DNA from: a virus
Strand: one strand, 5' to 3'
Virus record (IMG/VR): IMGVR_UViG_3300043395_000094
Span: 1 to 23,835 of that record
DNA length: 23,835 bases
The translations under genes were made by a program, and so were the position numbers. Below, piece by piece: positions 1-10,958 of the stretch. How positions within the stretch are numbered: position 1 is the first letter of the stretch; the number at the start of each line of letters is the position of its first letter. The notes beneath the pieces are model-generated. The model worked only from the letters and a program-made list of their open reading frames with translations, ran no database searches and had not been told where the DNA came from.

Positions 1-2097
1 TTACCAGCATTTACTGGTGATGCAACATCATCTGCAGGATCTTCTGCTTTAACATTGTCTTCTTCTGGTGTTACAGCTGGGTCTTATGGTTCTTCTACTG
101 CAGTTCCTGTTTTAACCGTAGACGCTAAAGGTAGAATTACTGCTGCTTCTACCGCATCAATTTCTGGAGCATTAACATTTACTGGTGATGTAACTGGCAC
201 TGGAACTACAGGATCATCAACTACATTAACTTTAGCGAATAGCGGAGTTACTCCAGGAACTTATACAAAAATTACTGTTGACGCAAAGGGTAGAGCAACA
301 GTAGGCGCACAAGCAACTACTTCTGATATTGCAGAAGGAACAAATCTTTATTATACAACTGCTAGAGCTAACTCTGACTTCGATACAAGATTAGCAACTA
401 AATCTACAACTAATCTAGCAGAAGGAACAAATCTTTATTATACAGATGCTCGTGCTAGAGCAGCGTTAAGTGTAAGTGGAAGTTTATCTTATGATAATAC
501 AACAGGAGTAATTAGTTATACAACTCCTTCTACTTCTGGAATTACAGAAGGATCTAATCTTTATTATACACAAGCACGTTTCGATAGTGCTTTTGCTGCT
601 AAATCTACAACTAATCTAGCAGAAGGATCTAATCTTTATTTTACTGATGCAAGAGCAAGAGTTGCTCTTTCTGCTGGCACTGGTATTTCTTATAACAATA
701 ATACTGGTGTAATTAGTACTACTCAAGATTTAACAACTGCTGGAACTCCAACCTTTACTACTGTAAATACAACAGGAAACGCAACTGTTGGAGCAAATTT
801 AACTGTTACAGGCGACTTAACTGTTAATGGAACAACTACTACAGTTAATTCAACTACAGTTAGCGTTGACGACAAAAACATAGAACTTGGTTCTGTTTCC
901 AGTCCAACTGATGTAACTGCCAATGGTGGCGGTATTACTCTTAAGGGTTCTACAGATAAAACCATCAACTGGGTTTCTTCTACTGCTGCTTGGACATCAA
1001 GTGAACATTTAGCACTTGCTGCTGGAAAAACTATAATTTTAAATGGTTCTACTTCTGGAACTGTTACTGTTCAAGTTCCTGCAGCAGCTGGAACTACTAC
1101 AATCACTTTACCAGCAACTACTGGTACTGTTGTGACAACTGGTGATTCTGGAACTGTCACCAATACAATGTTGGCTGGTTCTATTAATACCAATAAAATT
1201 TCTGGATTAGCAGCATCAGCAACAACCGATACAACTGATGCTTCTAATATTACTTCTGGAACATTATCTGCTTCTAGATTACCAGCATTTAGTGGAGATG
1301 CGACAACAACAGCTGGTTCATCTTCTTTAACACTTGCTAATAGTGGTGTAACTGCTGGTACTTATACTAAAGTTACAGTTGATGCTAAAGGTCGTGCGAC
1401 AGCTGGTGCGCAAGCAACTACTTCTGATATTGCAGAAGGAACAAATCTTTACTACACCGATACACGTGCAAGAGCTGCTCTTAGTGCAGGAACTGGCGTA
1501 ACTTACAATAGCACTACTGGAGCTATTAGTATTGGTCAAGCGATTGGAACTACAAGCAGTCCAACATTCGCAAATATTACAACTACTGGAAACATTCTTC
1601 CTGATGTAGATAATACTCAATATCTTGGTTCTGCAACTAAACGCTGGCATACACTTTATGTTGGTCCAGGAAGTATTAATATTGATGGTGTATCAATATC
1701 AAAAGAAACCAATAAAATAAAATTAAGTCACGCATTAAAATTCTCTGATGGAACTTCTCAATCTACAGCTCCATCTATCTCAACTCTTGCTGGAATTAAC
1801 ATCGTTGATCCTACTGCCAATCAAATATTGGCATACGACGGAACTGGATGGACTAACGTAACTCCAGCTGGTGGAACTGCATCTCAGGTTTTTGCTCCGC
1901 AAGCATTAAGTGATTTGGGAGCAGTATACGCAGAAACTAACCTAAATACTATCGAAGATTTGGGGTTAGTAACTGATACAATACAGTTTGTATATGATCT
2001 CGGACAATTGAGATTAGATGGTATCGTTTCGTTGAATAACTTAGACCAATCGGTTAAATCAGATTATACGTCTTTTGCGTTAATCTTTGGATTCTAA
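1..2097 (+). CDS. Fibre-like virion structural protein with NLYYT repeats (5' truncated)
   Basis: The frame is open from the first base of the window, so the true start lies upstream; the first in-window start-like codon (TTG at 55) is not the gene start. The visible 698 residues are very rich in Ser, Thr, Gly and Ala and almost free of Cys. They contain five copies of a motif around EGTNLYYT (about nt 325, 412, 541, 613 and 1426) and three copies of a GSSxLTLxNSGVTxGTY-TVDAKGR block. A module with LTVNGTTTTVNST followed by SVDDKNIELG (from about nt 793) is also seen in the fibre gene at 4997. Such repeats are typical of tail fibre or baseplate-attached proteins of marine myoviruses. The C-terminal 90 residues are less repetitive and may be the folded tip or the attachment end. 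Fibre role is inferred from composition, repeats and position just upstream of the neck genes; receptor or exact tail position cannot be told. Confidence 0.75.
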   Translation, partial: LPAFTGDATSSAGSSALTLSSSGVTAGSYGSSTAVPVLTVDAKGRITAASTASISGALTFTGDVTGTGTTGSSTTLTLANSGVTPGTYTKITVDAKGRATVGAQATTSDIAEGTNLYYTTARANSDFDTRLATKSTTNLAEGTNLYYTDARARAALSVSGSLSYDNTTGVISYTTPSTSGITEGSNLYYTQARFDSAFAAKSTTNLAEGSNLYFTDARARVALSAGTGISYNNNTGVISTTQDLTTAGTPTFTTVNTTGNATVGANLTVTGDLTVNGTTTTVNSTTVSVDDKNIELGSVSSPTDVTANGGGITLKGSTDKTINWVSSTAAWTSSEHLALAAGKTIILNGSTSGTVTVQVPAAAGTTTITLPATTGTVVTTGDSGTVTNTMLAGSINTNKISGLAASATTDTTDASNITSGTLSASRLPAFSGDATTTAGSSSLTLANSGVTAGTYTKVTVDAKGRATAGAQATTSDIAEGTNLYYTDTRARAALSAGTGVTYNSTTGAISIGQAIGTTSSPTFANITTTGNILPDVDNTQYLGSATKRWHTLYVGPGSINIDGVSISKETNKIKLSHALKFSDGTSQSTAPSISTLAGINIVDPTANQILAYDGTGWTNVTPAGGTASQVFAPQALSDLGAVYAETNLNTIEDLGLVTDTIQFVYDLGQLRLDGIVSLNNLDQSVKSDYTSFALIFGF
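310..350 (+). repeat. Exact 41-bp direct repeat, copy 1
   Basis: This 41-base stretch inside the fibre-like gene recurs exactly at 1411-1451. It encodes the QATTSDIAEGTNLY segment. Surrounding sequence is similar in protein but diverged in DNA, so the exact core is either recently homogenised or under strong constraint. Confidence 0.85.
1411..1451 (+). repeat. Exact 41-bp direct repeat, copy 2
   Basis: Second copy of the 41-base repeat at 310-350, in the same reading frame of the same gene. Recombination between the copies would delete 1101 bp (367 codons) in frame and shorten the fibre. Confidence 0.85.
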
Positions 2098-2111
2098 AAT
2101 AGGGATAAAAC

Positions 2112-4973
2112 ATGGCACGTCAATTAGTTGAAAAATATATTTTTACACCTGGATTTGCAGGGCAAGGAACTCTTAAATTTCCAGGGAAATGTGATTTAAC
2201 GCAATTATTAATTATTGCTAATAAAACACAACAAGTTAATATTTACGCACTTGGAGATTCTACCAGAAATGGCACAATAACATATGATCCTAGCGATAAC
2301 ACTACATTTTATTCAGAGCAAGCTGGCGTATCAACTGTAACATTCTCTGCAGATACATCAGGAATGTTAGCAACAGATAAGATTGCTATCTATACTGACG
2401 CACCAAAACAAGTTGGTAATATTATTCGTCCATATGCTTTTGGTGTTGATGCTATTGAGCGCATGCGTGTTGCAAACCCTCAGTCATTAATTGATGCTGA
2501 CTTTGAATATGGACTACAGCCAACTAAATGGCAGAACTATACAGACATTCGTAACATTCCTGGTATCTATGAAAAACCTGGATTGGACTTGTTTGTAACT
2601 AATATTGTTTCTGATGGTGGTAACCCATCTATTATTACTGTTACTTGTTCTCAAGCACATGGATTATCTGTCGGTAATCCAGTTATTGTATTCGGTTTGG
2701 GTAATGCTTCTAACTATGCACGTGCACAAGGATCGTTTGTTATTGCTACAGTTCCTACTTCAACAACATTTACATATTTCGCTAAAGGTATTGTTGGAAC
2801 AGCTGGAACATCAATTTTTGCTGGTTCTACTTATGCTCGTCGTGGTGGTTTCTATGCAGGTTCAGCATTACCAGTAACTTCAATAACAAGTAATAACGTA
2901 TCGCCATCTACTATTACAGTTACAACATCTGCAAATCATGGTTTGGTTCCAGGATCTCCATTAGTTGTAACAGTAACATCAAACGGAACAAATCATGATT
3001 TATTGGCAGGAAACTTCTCTGCTGAAACTGTTCCTTCCCCAACAACATTTACCTTTACTGCACGTGTTGGTGGAGCGGTAGCACCAGCTGGAATTAATGC
3101 TACAATTTATACAAGATCTGATGCGTTTATTCAACATAGACCATTTGATGGTGGTGTAAACCTTGGAACATTCTTACCATCTCATGGAGCATCAGTAGCA
3201 AGACAGACTAAAAAATATCTGCGTTATCAATCAGGTAAGGGTGTTCTTTGGACTTCTGGTGTTTTGTTTAATCCAGTTATTAATCTTGATCAAATTTCTG
3301 CCAACGGAACTGCTCTTGGATCATCCATTACAGTTGTAACTGAAGTTGATCATGGATTGCAAGCAGGAGCAACTATTGAAATTTCTGGAGTTGTTACTAG
3401 CGGATATAATGGAATTTATGGTGTTGGCGCAATTGTTAATGAAAATACATTTACACTATCAGCAATTAATGTTCTTGGTAGCGCAACAGCAGTTTTAACA
3501 AGTTTACCTCGTGTTACAGTTAAAAACTGGATCGGTGCTTCTACACGTGTCGGAGCATTCGATGATCAAAATGGATTGTTCTGGGAATTTGACGGACAAG
3601 AACTTGCGGTAGTTAAGCGTTCTGCTACTTATCAATTGTCTGGTTATATTTCAGTAACTCCAGGTTCTCAAACAATTAGTGGAACTAATTGCAGATTTAC
3701 TCAACAAATTAAACAAGGAGATCGTGTAGTTATACGTGGTATGACTTATATGGTTGGATCTATTACTGATGATAATACAATGACAATTAATCCAGAATAT
3801 CGTGGAGTTAATGCATCATCACTAATTAAAATGACCTTAGTTATAGATAATCGTATTCCACAATCTCAGTTCAACATCGATAAACTAGATGGCACTGGTA
3901 TTTCAGGTTACAACATTAACCTAAACAAGATGCAGATGATGGGAATTTCGTTCTCTTGGTATGGTGCTGGATTTATTGATTTTATGTGTCGTGGAGCAGA
4001 TGGTAATATGATTCTTGCTCATCGCATGAAACAAAATAACTTAAATGATGAAGCATATATGAGAACTGGTAACGCATCAGTTCGTTATCAAGCTATCAAT
4101 GAATCTGCAAGAGATAGATTGTCAGCTTCAATGACTGCTATTCAAACAACAATACCTCTAGTTGATGCTTCACGTTTCCCAGCTACTGGTGGAACAGTTT
4201 TAATTGAAAATGAATGTATTAACTATACAGGTAAATCGGGTAATACATTAACTGGTTGTACTCGTGGCGCAACATTCAGTATGTTTATTAGTGGTTCTAA
4301 TAGAAACTTTACTGGTGGTGCTGCAGCTGCTCATGCAGTTGGAAATGGTTATACAGCTGTAACATTAATTACTGTAACAGCAGCACCTATTGTTAACCAC
4401 TGGGGATCTTCTTACATTATGGATGGTGGATTTGATACAGATCGTGGATATTACTTTAACTACGCATCACTATCAAATTCTGTTAATGCTAACTCGTCAG
4501 AAACAGTGTTTTTCTTGCGTTTAGCTCCATCTGTTTCAAACTCAATTGCTGGAAATTTCGGCGATAGAGATCTTATTAATAGAGCACAGTTGCTGCTACA
4601 GAAACTGCAAGTACAGTCTGACCAATCTGTGCAGGTTTATGGTATTTTAAATCCAGGTAACATTGATGCTTCTACTTTAACTTGGCAAGCTGTTAATACT
4701 GTTGGGCTTGGTTCTCAGCCATCTTTTGCTCAGGTATCAACTAGCGTTTCTACTGCAGCGACTCCAGGAGAGCAGAATTTTGCAACACTTGGACAACCAA
4801 ATGGATTCTCTGAGATTGACTTATCAAATCTTAAAGAATTAACTAATTCAGCGATTGGTGGTTATAGTAATTACCCAGACGGACCAGACGTTCTTGCGGT
4901 TGTTGTTAAAAACCTAGCTAATACTGCTGCCAATGTAAACATTAACTTATTCTGGTCAGAAGCACAAGCCTAA
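2112..4973 (+). CDS. Large virion structural protein with HGL beta repeats
   Basis: A 953-residue protein starting at an ATG preceded by AGGGAT. I recognise it as the type of large conserved structural protein of T4-like marine phages found between baseplate and neck genes, but I cannot give it a T4 number. Visible parts: an N-terminal region (1-160) with a conserved-looking RPYAFGVDAIERMRV and FEYGLQPTKW stretch; three beta-rich repeats each carrying xHGL and ending in an F-T/TF-T strand (about residues 170-235, 260-333 and 400-463); a QTKKYLRYQSGKGVLW stretch near 365-380; and a LIENECINYTG...GCTRG stretch in the C-terminal third, a motif seen in several phage structural proteins. There is no signal peptide or membrane segment. 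Position between two fibre-like genes suggests a baseplate periphery or fibre-attachment role, which is inference. Confidence 0.8.
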   Translation: MARQLVEKYIFTPGFAGQGTLKFPGKCDLTQLLIIANKTQQVNIYALGDSTRNGTITYDPSDNTTFYSEQAGVSTVTFSADTSGMLATDKIAIYTDAPKQVGNIIRPYAFGVDAIERMRVANPQSLIDADFEYGLQPTKWQNYTDIRNIPGIYEKPGLDLFVTNIVSDGGNPSIITVTCSQAHGLSVGNPVIVFGLGNASNYARAQGSFVIATVPTSTTFTYFAKGIVGTAGTSIFAGSTYARRGGFYAGSALPVTSITSNNVSPSTITVTTSANHGLVPGSPLVVTVTSNGTNHDLLAGNFSAETVPSPTTFTFTARVGGAVAPAGINATIYTRSDAFIQHRPFDGGVNLGTFLPSHGASVARQTKKYLRYQSGKGVLWTSGVLFNPVINLDQISANGTALGSSITVVTEVDHGLQAGATIEISGVVTSGYNGIYGVGAIVNENTFTLSAINVLGSATAVLTSLPRVTVKNWIGASTRVGAFDDQNGLFWEFDGQELAVVKRSATYQLSGYISVTPGSQTISGTNCRFTQQIKQGDRVVIRGMTYMVGSITDDNTMTINPEYRGVNASSLIKMTLVIDNRIPQSQFNIDKLDGTGISGYNINLNKMQMMGISFSWYGAGFIDFMCRGADGNMILAHRMKQNNLNDEAYMRTGNASVRYQAINESARDRLSASMTAIQTTIPLVDASRFPATGGTVLIENECINYTGKSGNTLTGCTRGATFSMFISGSNRNFTGGAAAAHAVGNGYTAVTLITVTAAPIVNHWGSSYIMDGGFDTDRGYYFNYASLSNSVNANSSETVFFLRLAPSVSNSIAGNFGDRDLINRAQLLLQKLQVQSDQSVQVYGILNPGNIDASTLTWQAVNTVGLGSQPSFAQVSTSVSTAATPGEQNFATLGQPNGFSEIDLSNLKELTNSAIGGYSNYPDGPDVLAVVVKNLANTAANVNINLFWSEAQA
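2619..3500 (+). repeat. Three diverged HGL-type protein repeats
   Basis: Within the 953-residue protein, residues about 170-235, 260-333 and 400-463 share the pattern: beta strand with ITV, then HGL, a hydrophobic V-V/I-x-I/V strand, a loop with N-Y/H, and a closing TTFT- or NTFT-like strand. The copies are diverged at DNA level, so they are old tandem-domain duplications interrupted by other sequence. Confidence 0.6.
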
Positions 4974-4996
4974 ATATATAAAAATAGAGGAAAACT

Positions 4997-6901
4997 ATGG
5001 CAACACAAGTACAATTTAGACGTGGTACTACTACTCAAAATAATGCGTTTACTGGCGCAGTTGGAGAACTCACAGTAGATACTGACGTAAAAACACTTCG
5101 TCTACATGACGGAACTACTCCAGGTGGTATAGGAATAATTAATACCCAGTCTACCCAAACATTACTTCAGAAAACTTTATCTACTGGTTCTGTTTGGCAA
5201 GGTAATGCTGTTGCTCTAGCGTATGGTGGTACTGGTTCTGCCTTAACTGCTTCAGCTGGTGCTGTTGCTTACTCTGGTGCTAGTGGTCTTGGATTAACTG
5301 CTGTAGGAACTTCTGGTCAAGTTCTTATTTCTGGTGGTACTGGTTCTCCTGTTTGGGTTAATACTTCTACTTTAACTGTTGGTACTGCAACCACTGCTAC
5401 AACAGCAACTAATATTGCAGGTGGTTCTGCTGGTCAGTTAATTATTCAAGCTGATACTGGTTTATCTACTTTCATTACTGCTGGTGCTTCTGGCACGTTC
5501 TTGCGTTCTGCTGGTGCTGGTTATGCTCCTACTTGGGCAACTGCTGACGTTACAATCGGTTCTACTGTTATTGACCTTGGTAGTAGTACTACTTCTCTTG
5601 CTGGTTTAAACATTATAGCTGCAACTGGAACTAGTCATTGGACTCTTCCAGTAGGTACTACTGCGCAACGTCCAGCATCTCCAGCCATTGGTATGGTTCG
5701 TTATAACTCTACTCAATCTACATTTGAGGGTTATTCTTCTGGATCATGGTCATCACTTGGTGGTGTTAAGTCTGTTGATGGATTCACTTATATTATTGCA
5801 GAAACATCAGCTGGAGCATCAAATGGAGAACTGGAGTTTTACGTAGAAAATTCTGCAGGTAATGGAACTACTAAGGCTGGTGGATGGACACAAGCTGCAT
5901 TAACTGTTAATAATAACTTGGTTGTTTCTGGAAACTTAACAGTAAACGGAACAACTACCACTATCAATTCTACAACATTATCTGTAGATGATTTAAACAT
6001 TGTTCTTGCTGATGGTGCTGCTTCTGCAGCAGCTGCTAATGGTGCTGGTTTAACAGTTGCAGGTGCTAATGCCACTTTATTATATGGTTCAGCTAGCGAT
6101 AATTGGACATTTAATAAATCATTATCAGTAACTGGAACTATTACATCATCATCTAATGCTTCAGTTGGTGGAACTTTAGGTGTAACTGGTGCTTCTACTT
6201 TAGCAGCTCTATCTGCTACAACTGGTAGCTTCTCTAGCACTTTAGGTGTAACTGGTGCAACTACTTTAAGTTCTACTTTAGGTGTAACTGGTGCAACTAC
6301 TCTCGCTGGTCTATCAGCAACAACTGGTTCTTTCTCTAGTACTTTAGCAGTAACAGGAACTTCTACATTTACTGGTGCAATTACTGCCAATGGTGGCGTT
6401 ACAGGTAATTTAACTGGTAACGTAACTGGTAATGTATCTGGAACTGCAAAAAATTTAACTGGCGCAGATGCCTATACTAATGGCACTGACGGATGGTGGA
6501 GAAGTAACGGACAAGCTGGTTGGTATAGCGCAACATATTCCGTAGGTATTTACGCTACACAAGCTGGTTGGGTTCAGACTTATAATTCAGCAGGTATTTT
6601 AGCTAATGCTTTCCAACAAGTATCTGATGCAAGATTAAAGAATAATATTATTGATTCGAAATATGGACTAGCAGAAGTTTTACAACTTCGTTCTGTAGAG
6701 TATGATAAGCAATCTGATGGTAAACATGATGTTGGTTTAATTGCTCAAGAAGTTGAGTCAATTATTCCAGAATTTGTATTTACTTCTGAAACTGATGGAA
6801 TGAAATCTATTAATTATGCGCAAATGGTTTCTGTTTTAGTTAAAGCAGTTCAAGAACTTTCTGCAGAGGTTAATGTATTAAAAGCCAAATTAGGAGAGTA
6901 A
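4997..6901 (+). CDS. Tail fibre protein with C-terminal S74 intramolecular chaperone
   Basis: A 634-residue fibre protein. Residues 1-50 (VQFRRGTT ... GELTVDTDVKTLRLHDG) match the small N-terminal domain common to phage fibre and tropism-determinant proteins. The middle is a Gly/Thr/Ser-rich array with many TLGVTGATTL-type repeats (about residues 390-460) and a LTVNGTTTTINST module shared with the gene at 1-2097. From about residue 543 comes SDARLKNNI, then YGLAEVLQLRSVEYD, DVGLIAQEVE and a C-terminal coiled coil: the peptidase S74 chaperone of endosialidase-type fibres. In that family the domain drives trimerisation of a beta-helical shaft and then cleaves itself off just before the Ser of the SDxRxK motif, here S543. 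The ATG at 4997 follows AGAGG. It is the last gene before the neck cluster. Host-receptor recognition is inferred. Confidence 0.9.
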   Translation: MATQVQFRRGTTTQNNAFTGAVGELTVDTDVKTLRLHDGTTPGGIGIINTQSTQTLLQKTLSTGSVWQGNAVALAYGGTGSALTASAGAVAYSGASGLGLTAVGTSGQVLISGGTGSPVWVNTSTLTVGTATTATTATNIAGGSAGQLIIQADTGLSTFITAGASGTFLRSAGAGYAPTWATADVTIGSTVIDLGSSTTSLAGLNIIAATGTSHWTLPVGTTAQRPASPAIGMVRYNSTQSTFEGYSSGSWSSLGGVKSVDGFTYIIAETSAGASNGELEFYVENSAGNGTTKAGGWTQAALTVNNNLVVSGNLTVNGTTTTINSTTLSVDDLNIVLADGAASAAAANGAGLTVAGANATLLYGSASDNWTFNKSLSVTGTITSSSNASVGGTLGVTGASTLAALSATTGSFSSTLGVTGATTLSSTLGVTGATTLAGLSATTGSFSSTLAVTGTSTFTGAITANGGVTGNLTGNVTGNVSGTAKNLTGADAYTNGTDGWWRSNGQAGWYSATYSVGIYATQAGWVQTYNSAGILANAFQQVSDARLKNNIIDSKYGLAEVLQLRSVEYDKQSDGKHDVGLIAQEVESIIPEFVFTSETDGMKSINYAQMVSVLVKAVQELSAEVNVLKAKLGE

Positions 6902-6902
6902 A

Positions 6903-7643
6903 ATGGCTGTCGTAACTTCTAGACAGGGGTTAAGAGATTATTGTCTACGAGCACTAGGTGCACCTGTTTTAGAAATTAACGTAGACGATGATCAATTAGA
7001 AGATCGTATTGATGAGGCATTGGAATACTGGAAACAATATCATTACGATGGCATTGAAAGAGTATATTTAAAACATACGGTAACTTCTGATGATATTACA
7101 AATCAATATATTCCTATTGCTGACGCAGTATACGGAATAACACGTGTAATTCCAATTTCACAAACATCATCTTCAAAGAGTCTCTTTGATATTCAATATC
7201 AACTTCGTTTACACGACTTATATGATTTAACTTCAACATCAATAATCTATTACAAAACTGTAATGGCGCATATTGCTTTGTTGGACATGGAATTAAATGG
7301 TCCACAGATGTTTAGATTTAATCGTCTTCAGAATAGATTAAACATAGATTTAAAGTGGGGTACTGATGTAAAGGAAGGAAACATTATTGTTTGTGAAGCA
7401 TATCGTGCTTTAGATCCAAATGAATTTTCAAAAGCATGGAATGAAACTTGGTTAAAGAAATATGTAACTGCATTGTTTAAAAAACAATGGGCAACAAACA
7501 TTAAAAAGTTTTCAGGAATTCAGCTTCCAGGTGGAGTCACTTTGGATGGCGATAAATTGTATGACGAAGCTGTAGGAGAAATTAAAGAGCTAGAGGACGA
7601 ATTACAAAATAAATCTGCTCCACTCGAATTTTTCCTAGGATAA
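6903..7643 (+). CDS. 13: Neck protein gp13
   Basis: A 246-residue protein starting one base after the preceding stop codon. The N-terminus (SRQGLRDYCLRALGAPVLEINV then DDQLEDRIDEALEYW) is the characteristic start of the T4 gp13 family. In T4, gp13 with gp14 forms the neck that closes the DNA-filled head below the portal and makes the platform onto which the finished tail docks. This copy is shorter than T4 gp13 (309 residues), as usual in marine relatives. It is directly followed by gp14, the expected partner, with a 1-base gap, so the two are surely co-translated from one message. No promoter is seen immediately upstream; expression would come from read-through of upstream late transcription. 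Confidence 0.92.
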   Translation: MAVVTSRQGLRDYCLRALGAPVLEINVDDDQLEDRIDEALEYWKQYHYDGIERVYLKHTVTSDDITNQYIPIADAVYGITRVIPISQTSSSKSLFDIQYQLRLHDLYDLTSTSIIYYKTVMAHIALLDMELNGPQMFRFNRLQNRLNIDLKWGTDVKEGNIIVCEAYRALDPNEFSKAWNETWLKKYVTALFKKQWATNIKKFSGIQLPGGVTLDGDKLYDEAVGEIKELEDELQNKSAPLEFFLG

Positions 7644-7644
7644 C

Positions 7645-8546
7645 ATGACTACAACAAATGTTTATTTTTCTCATGGAACCAGAAATGAGCAGCATCTAGT
7701 AGAAGATCTGATCATAGAATCACTGCGCATTTATGGTCAAGAAGTTTATTATATTCCAAGAACATTAGTTTCTAAAGATGACATTCTCGGAGAAGATCGT
7801 TTATCTGAATTTAAAACTGCCTTCCCAATTGAAATGTATTTTGAGAATGTAGATAATTTTGCAGGGCAGGGACACTTTATACAAAAGTTTGGTTTAATGG
7901 TTGAGCAGTCAGCTACATTAGTTGTAGCTCGTAGAAGATGGGATCAGTTTGTTGGAAGATATGGAGTAACAACATTACCATATAGACCAAATGAGGGTGA
8001 TTTAATTTATTTCCCATTATCAAAGGGATTGTTTGAAATAAAATTTGTTCAACACCAAGATCCATTTTATCAACTTGGTAAATTATATGTTTACAAACTT
8101 CAAGTTGAATTGTTCCAATATAGTTCTGAACGAATTGATACTGGCATTAAACAAATAGATAATTTTGAAACTCTTAAAACCTTTACAACAAATACCACAA
8201 GAACAGAATATGGTAGAATAGTCGATGTGAATATAACTAACCAAGGAACAGGTTATATCGGGCAACCAACAATTAATGTTACTGGTGGTGGAGGAATTGA
8301 TGCTGTATTGGAAGCAGTTATTAATGCTGGAAAAATTGTATCTATTAATATTGTAAATCCAGGTAAAGGTTATAACAGTACACCAACAATAACCGTAACA
8401 GGTGGTGGTGGAATTGGTGCTACTTTAGAAGCAGTTATTGAAACAGATATTGATAAAGTTGATTCTTACGGAGATAATAATAAGTTCAAAGAAGAAGCAG
8501 CTGATATTATGTTTAATGAGAATAATCCGTTTGGGGATGTAGTATA

Positions 8547-8547
<1 letters not shown>
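7645..8547 (+). CDS. 14: Neck protein gp14 with an inserted GGGG/GxGY repeat pair
   Basis: A 300-residue protein. Residues 1-185 read as the T4 gp14 family: YFSHGTRNEQHLVEDLIIES at the N-terminus, VYYIPRTLV, and LPYRPNEGDLIYFPLSKGLFEI in the middle. gp14 joins gp13 in the neck between head and tail. What is odd is residues 188-266: two roughly 40-residue repeats with the pattern I-V-x-I-N-I/V-x-N-x-G-x-GY-x-x-x-PTI-x-VTGGGGI-x-A-x-LEAVI. The same module occurs four times in the sheath protein gp18 of this window. T4 gp14 is 256 residues, so the extra length roughly fits the repeat pair. The last 33 residues (KFKEEAADIMFNENNPFGDV) look like the normal family C-terminus, so the repeats are an insertion, not an extension. 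The stop codon overlaps the gene 15 start. Confidence 0.92.
8206..8442 (+). repeat. Two GxGY-PTI-VTGGGG protein repeats in gp14
   Basis: Residues about 190-227 and 228-266 of gp14 are two copies of a Gly-rich beta module (GTGYIGQPTINVTGGGG and GKGYNSTPTITVTGGGG). The copies differ in many codons. They are the same module type as 11250-11735 in gp18. Confidence 0.85.
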
Positions 8548-10876
<2,329 letters not shown>

Positions 10877-10888
10877 AATTGTGGTTTC

Positions 10889-10896
10889 AATAAATA
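10889..10896 (+). promoter_or_regulatory. T4-type late promoter box before gene 18
   Basis: AATAAATA, one mismatch from the T4 late consensus TATAAATA, in the 82-bp gap between genes 17 and 18, the longest gap in the tail block. With T4 spacing the transcript would begin near 10902, leaving a leader of about 57 bases before the gene 18 ATG, which has a good AAGGAG site at 10946-10951. High expression of the sheath protein fits. Confidence 0.6.
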
Positions 10897-10902
10897 ATTT
10901 AG

Positions 10903-10926
10903 TGCTTTCAAGTGCTCCTCGAAGCA
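10903..10926 (+). other. Predicted 5'-end stem-loop in the gene 18 leader
   Basis: TGCTT (10903-10907) can pair with AAGCA (10922-10926), extended by a T-G wobble, around a 12-base loop. It would sit at the very 5' end of a transcript started from the late box at 10889-10896. AGTGCT also occurs twice here (10901-10906 and 10911-10916), so an alternative fold is possible. Confidence 0.35.
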
Positions 10927-10958
10927 AAACAGAATAACATGTAATAAGGAGAATTACA

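Noticed and set aside
55-57. TTG as the start of the first fibre gene
   Set aside because: The same frame is open to base 1 and codes for a continuing repeat, so the gene begins upstream of the window.
310-1451. Repeated units resembling a CRISPR array
   Set aside because: The repeats are in-frame protein repeats at irregular spacing within one fibre gene, not short regular repeats with unique spacers.
4974-4990. Late-promoter-like TATAAAAA before the S74 fibre gene
   Set aside because: It lacks the ATAAATA core and lies in a short AT-rich gap; too weak to call.
5839-6390. Minus-strand open frame of 183 codons
   Set aside because: It is the antisense of the repetitive fibre gene; Val/Pro/Ala low complexity reflects the GTT/ACT/GGT codons on the other strand, and it has no ribosome site or context.
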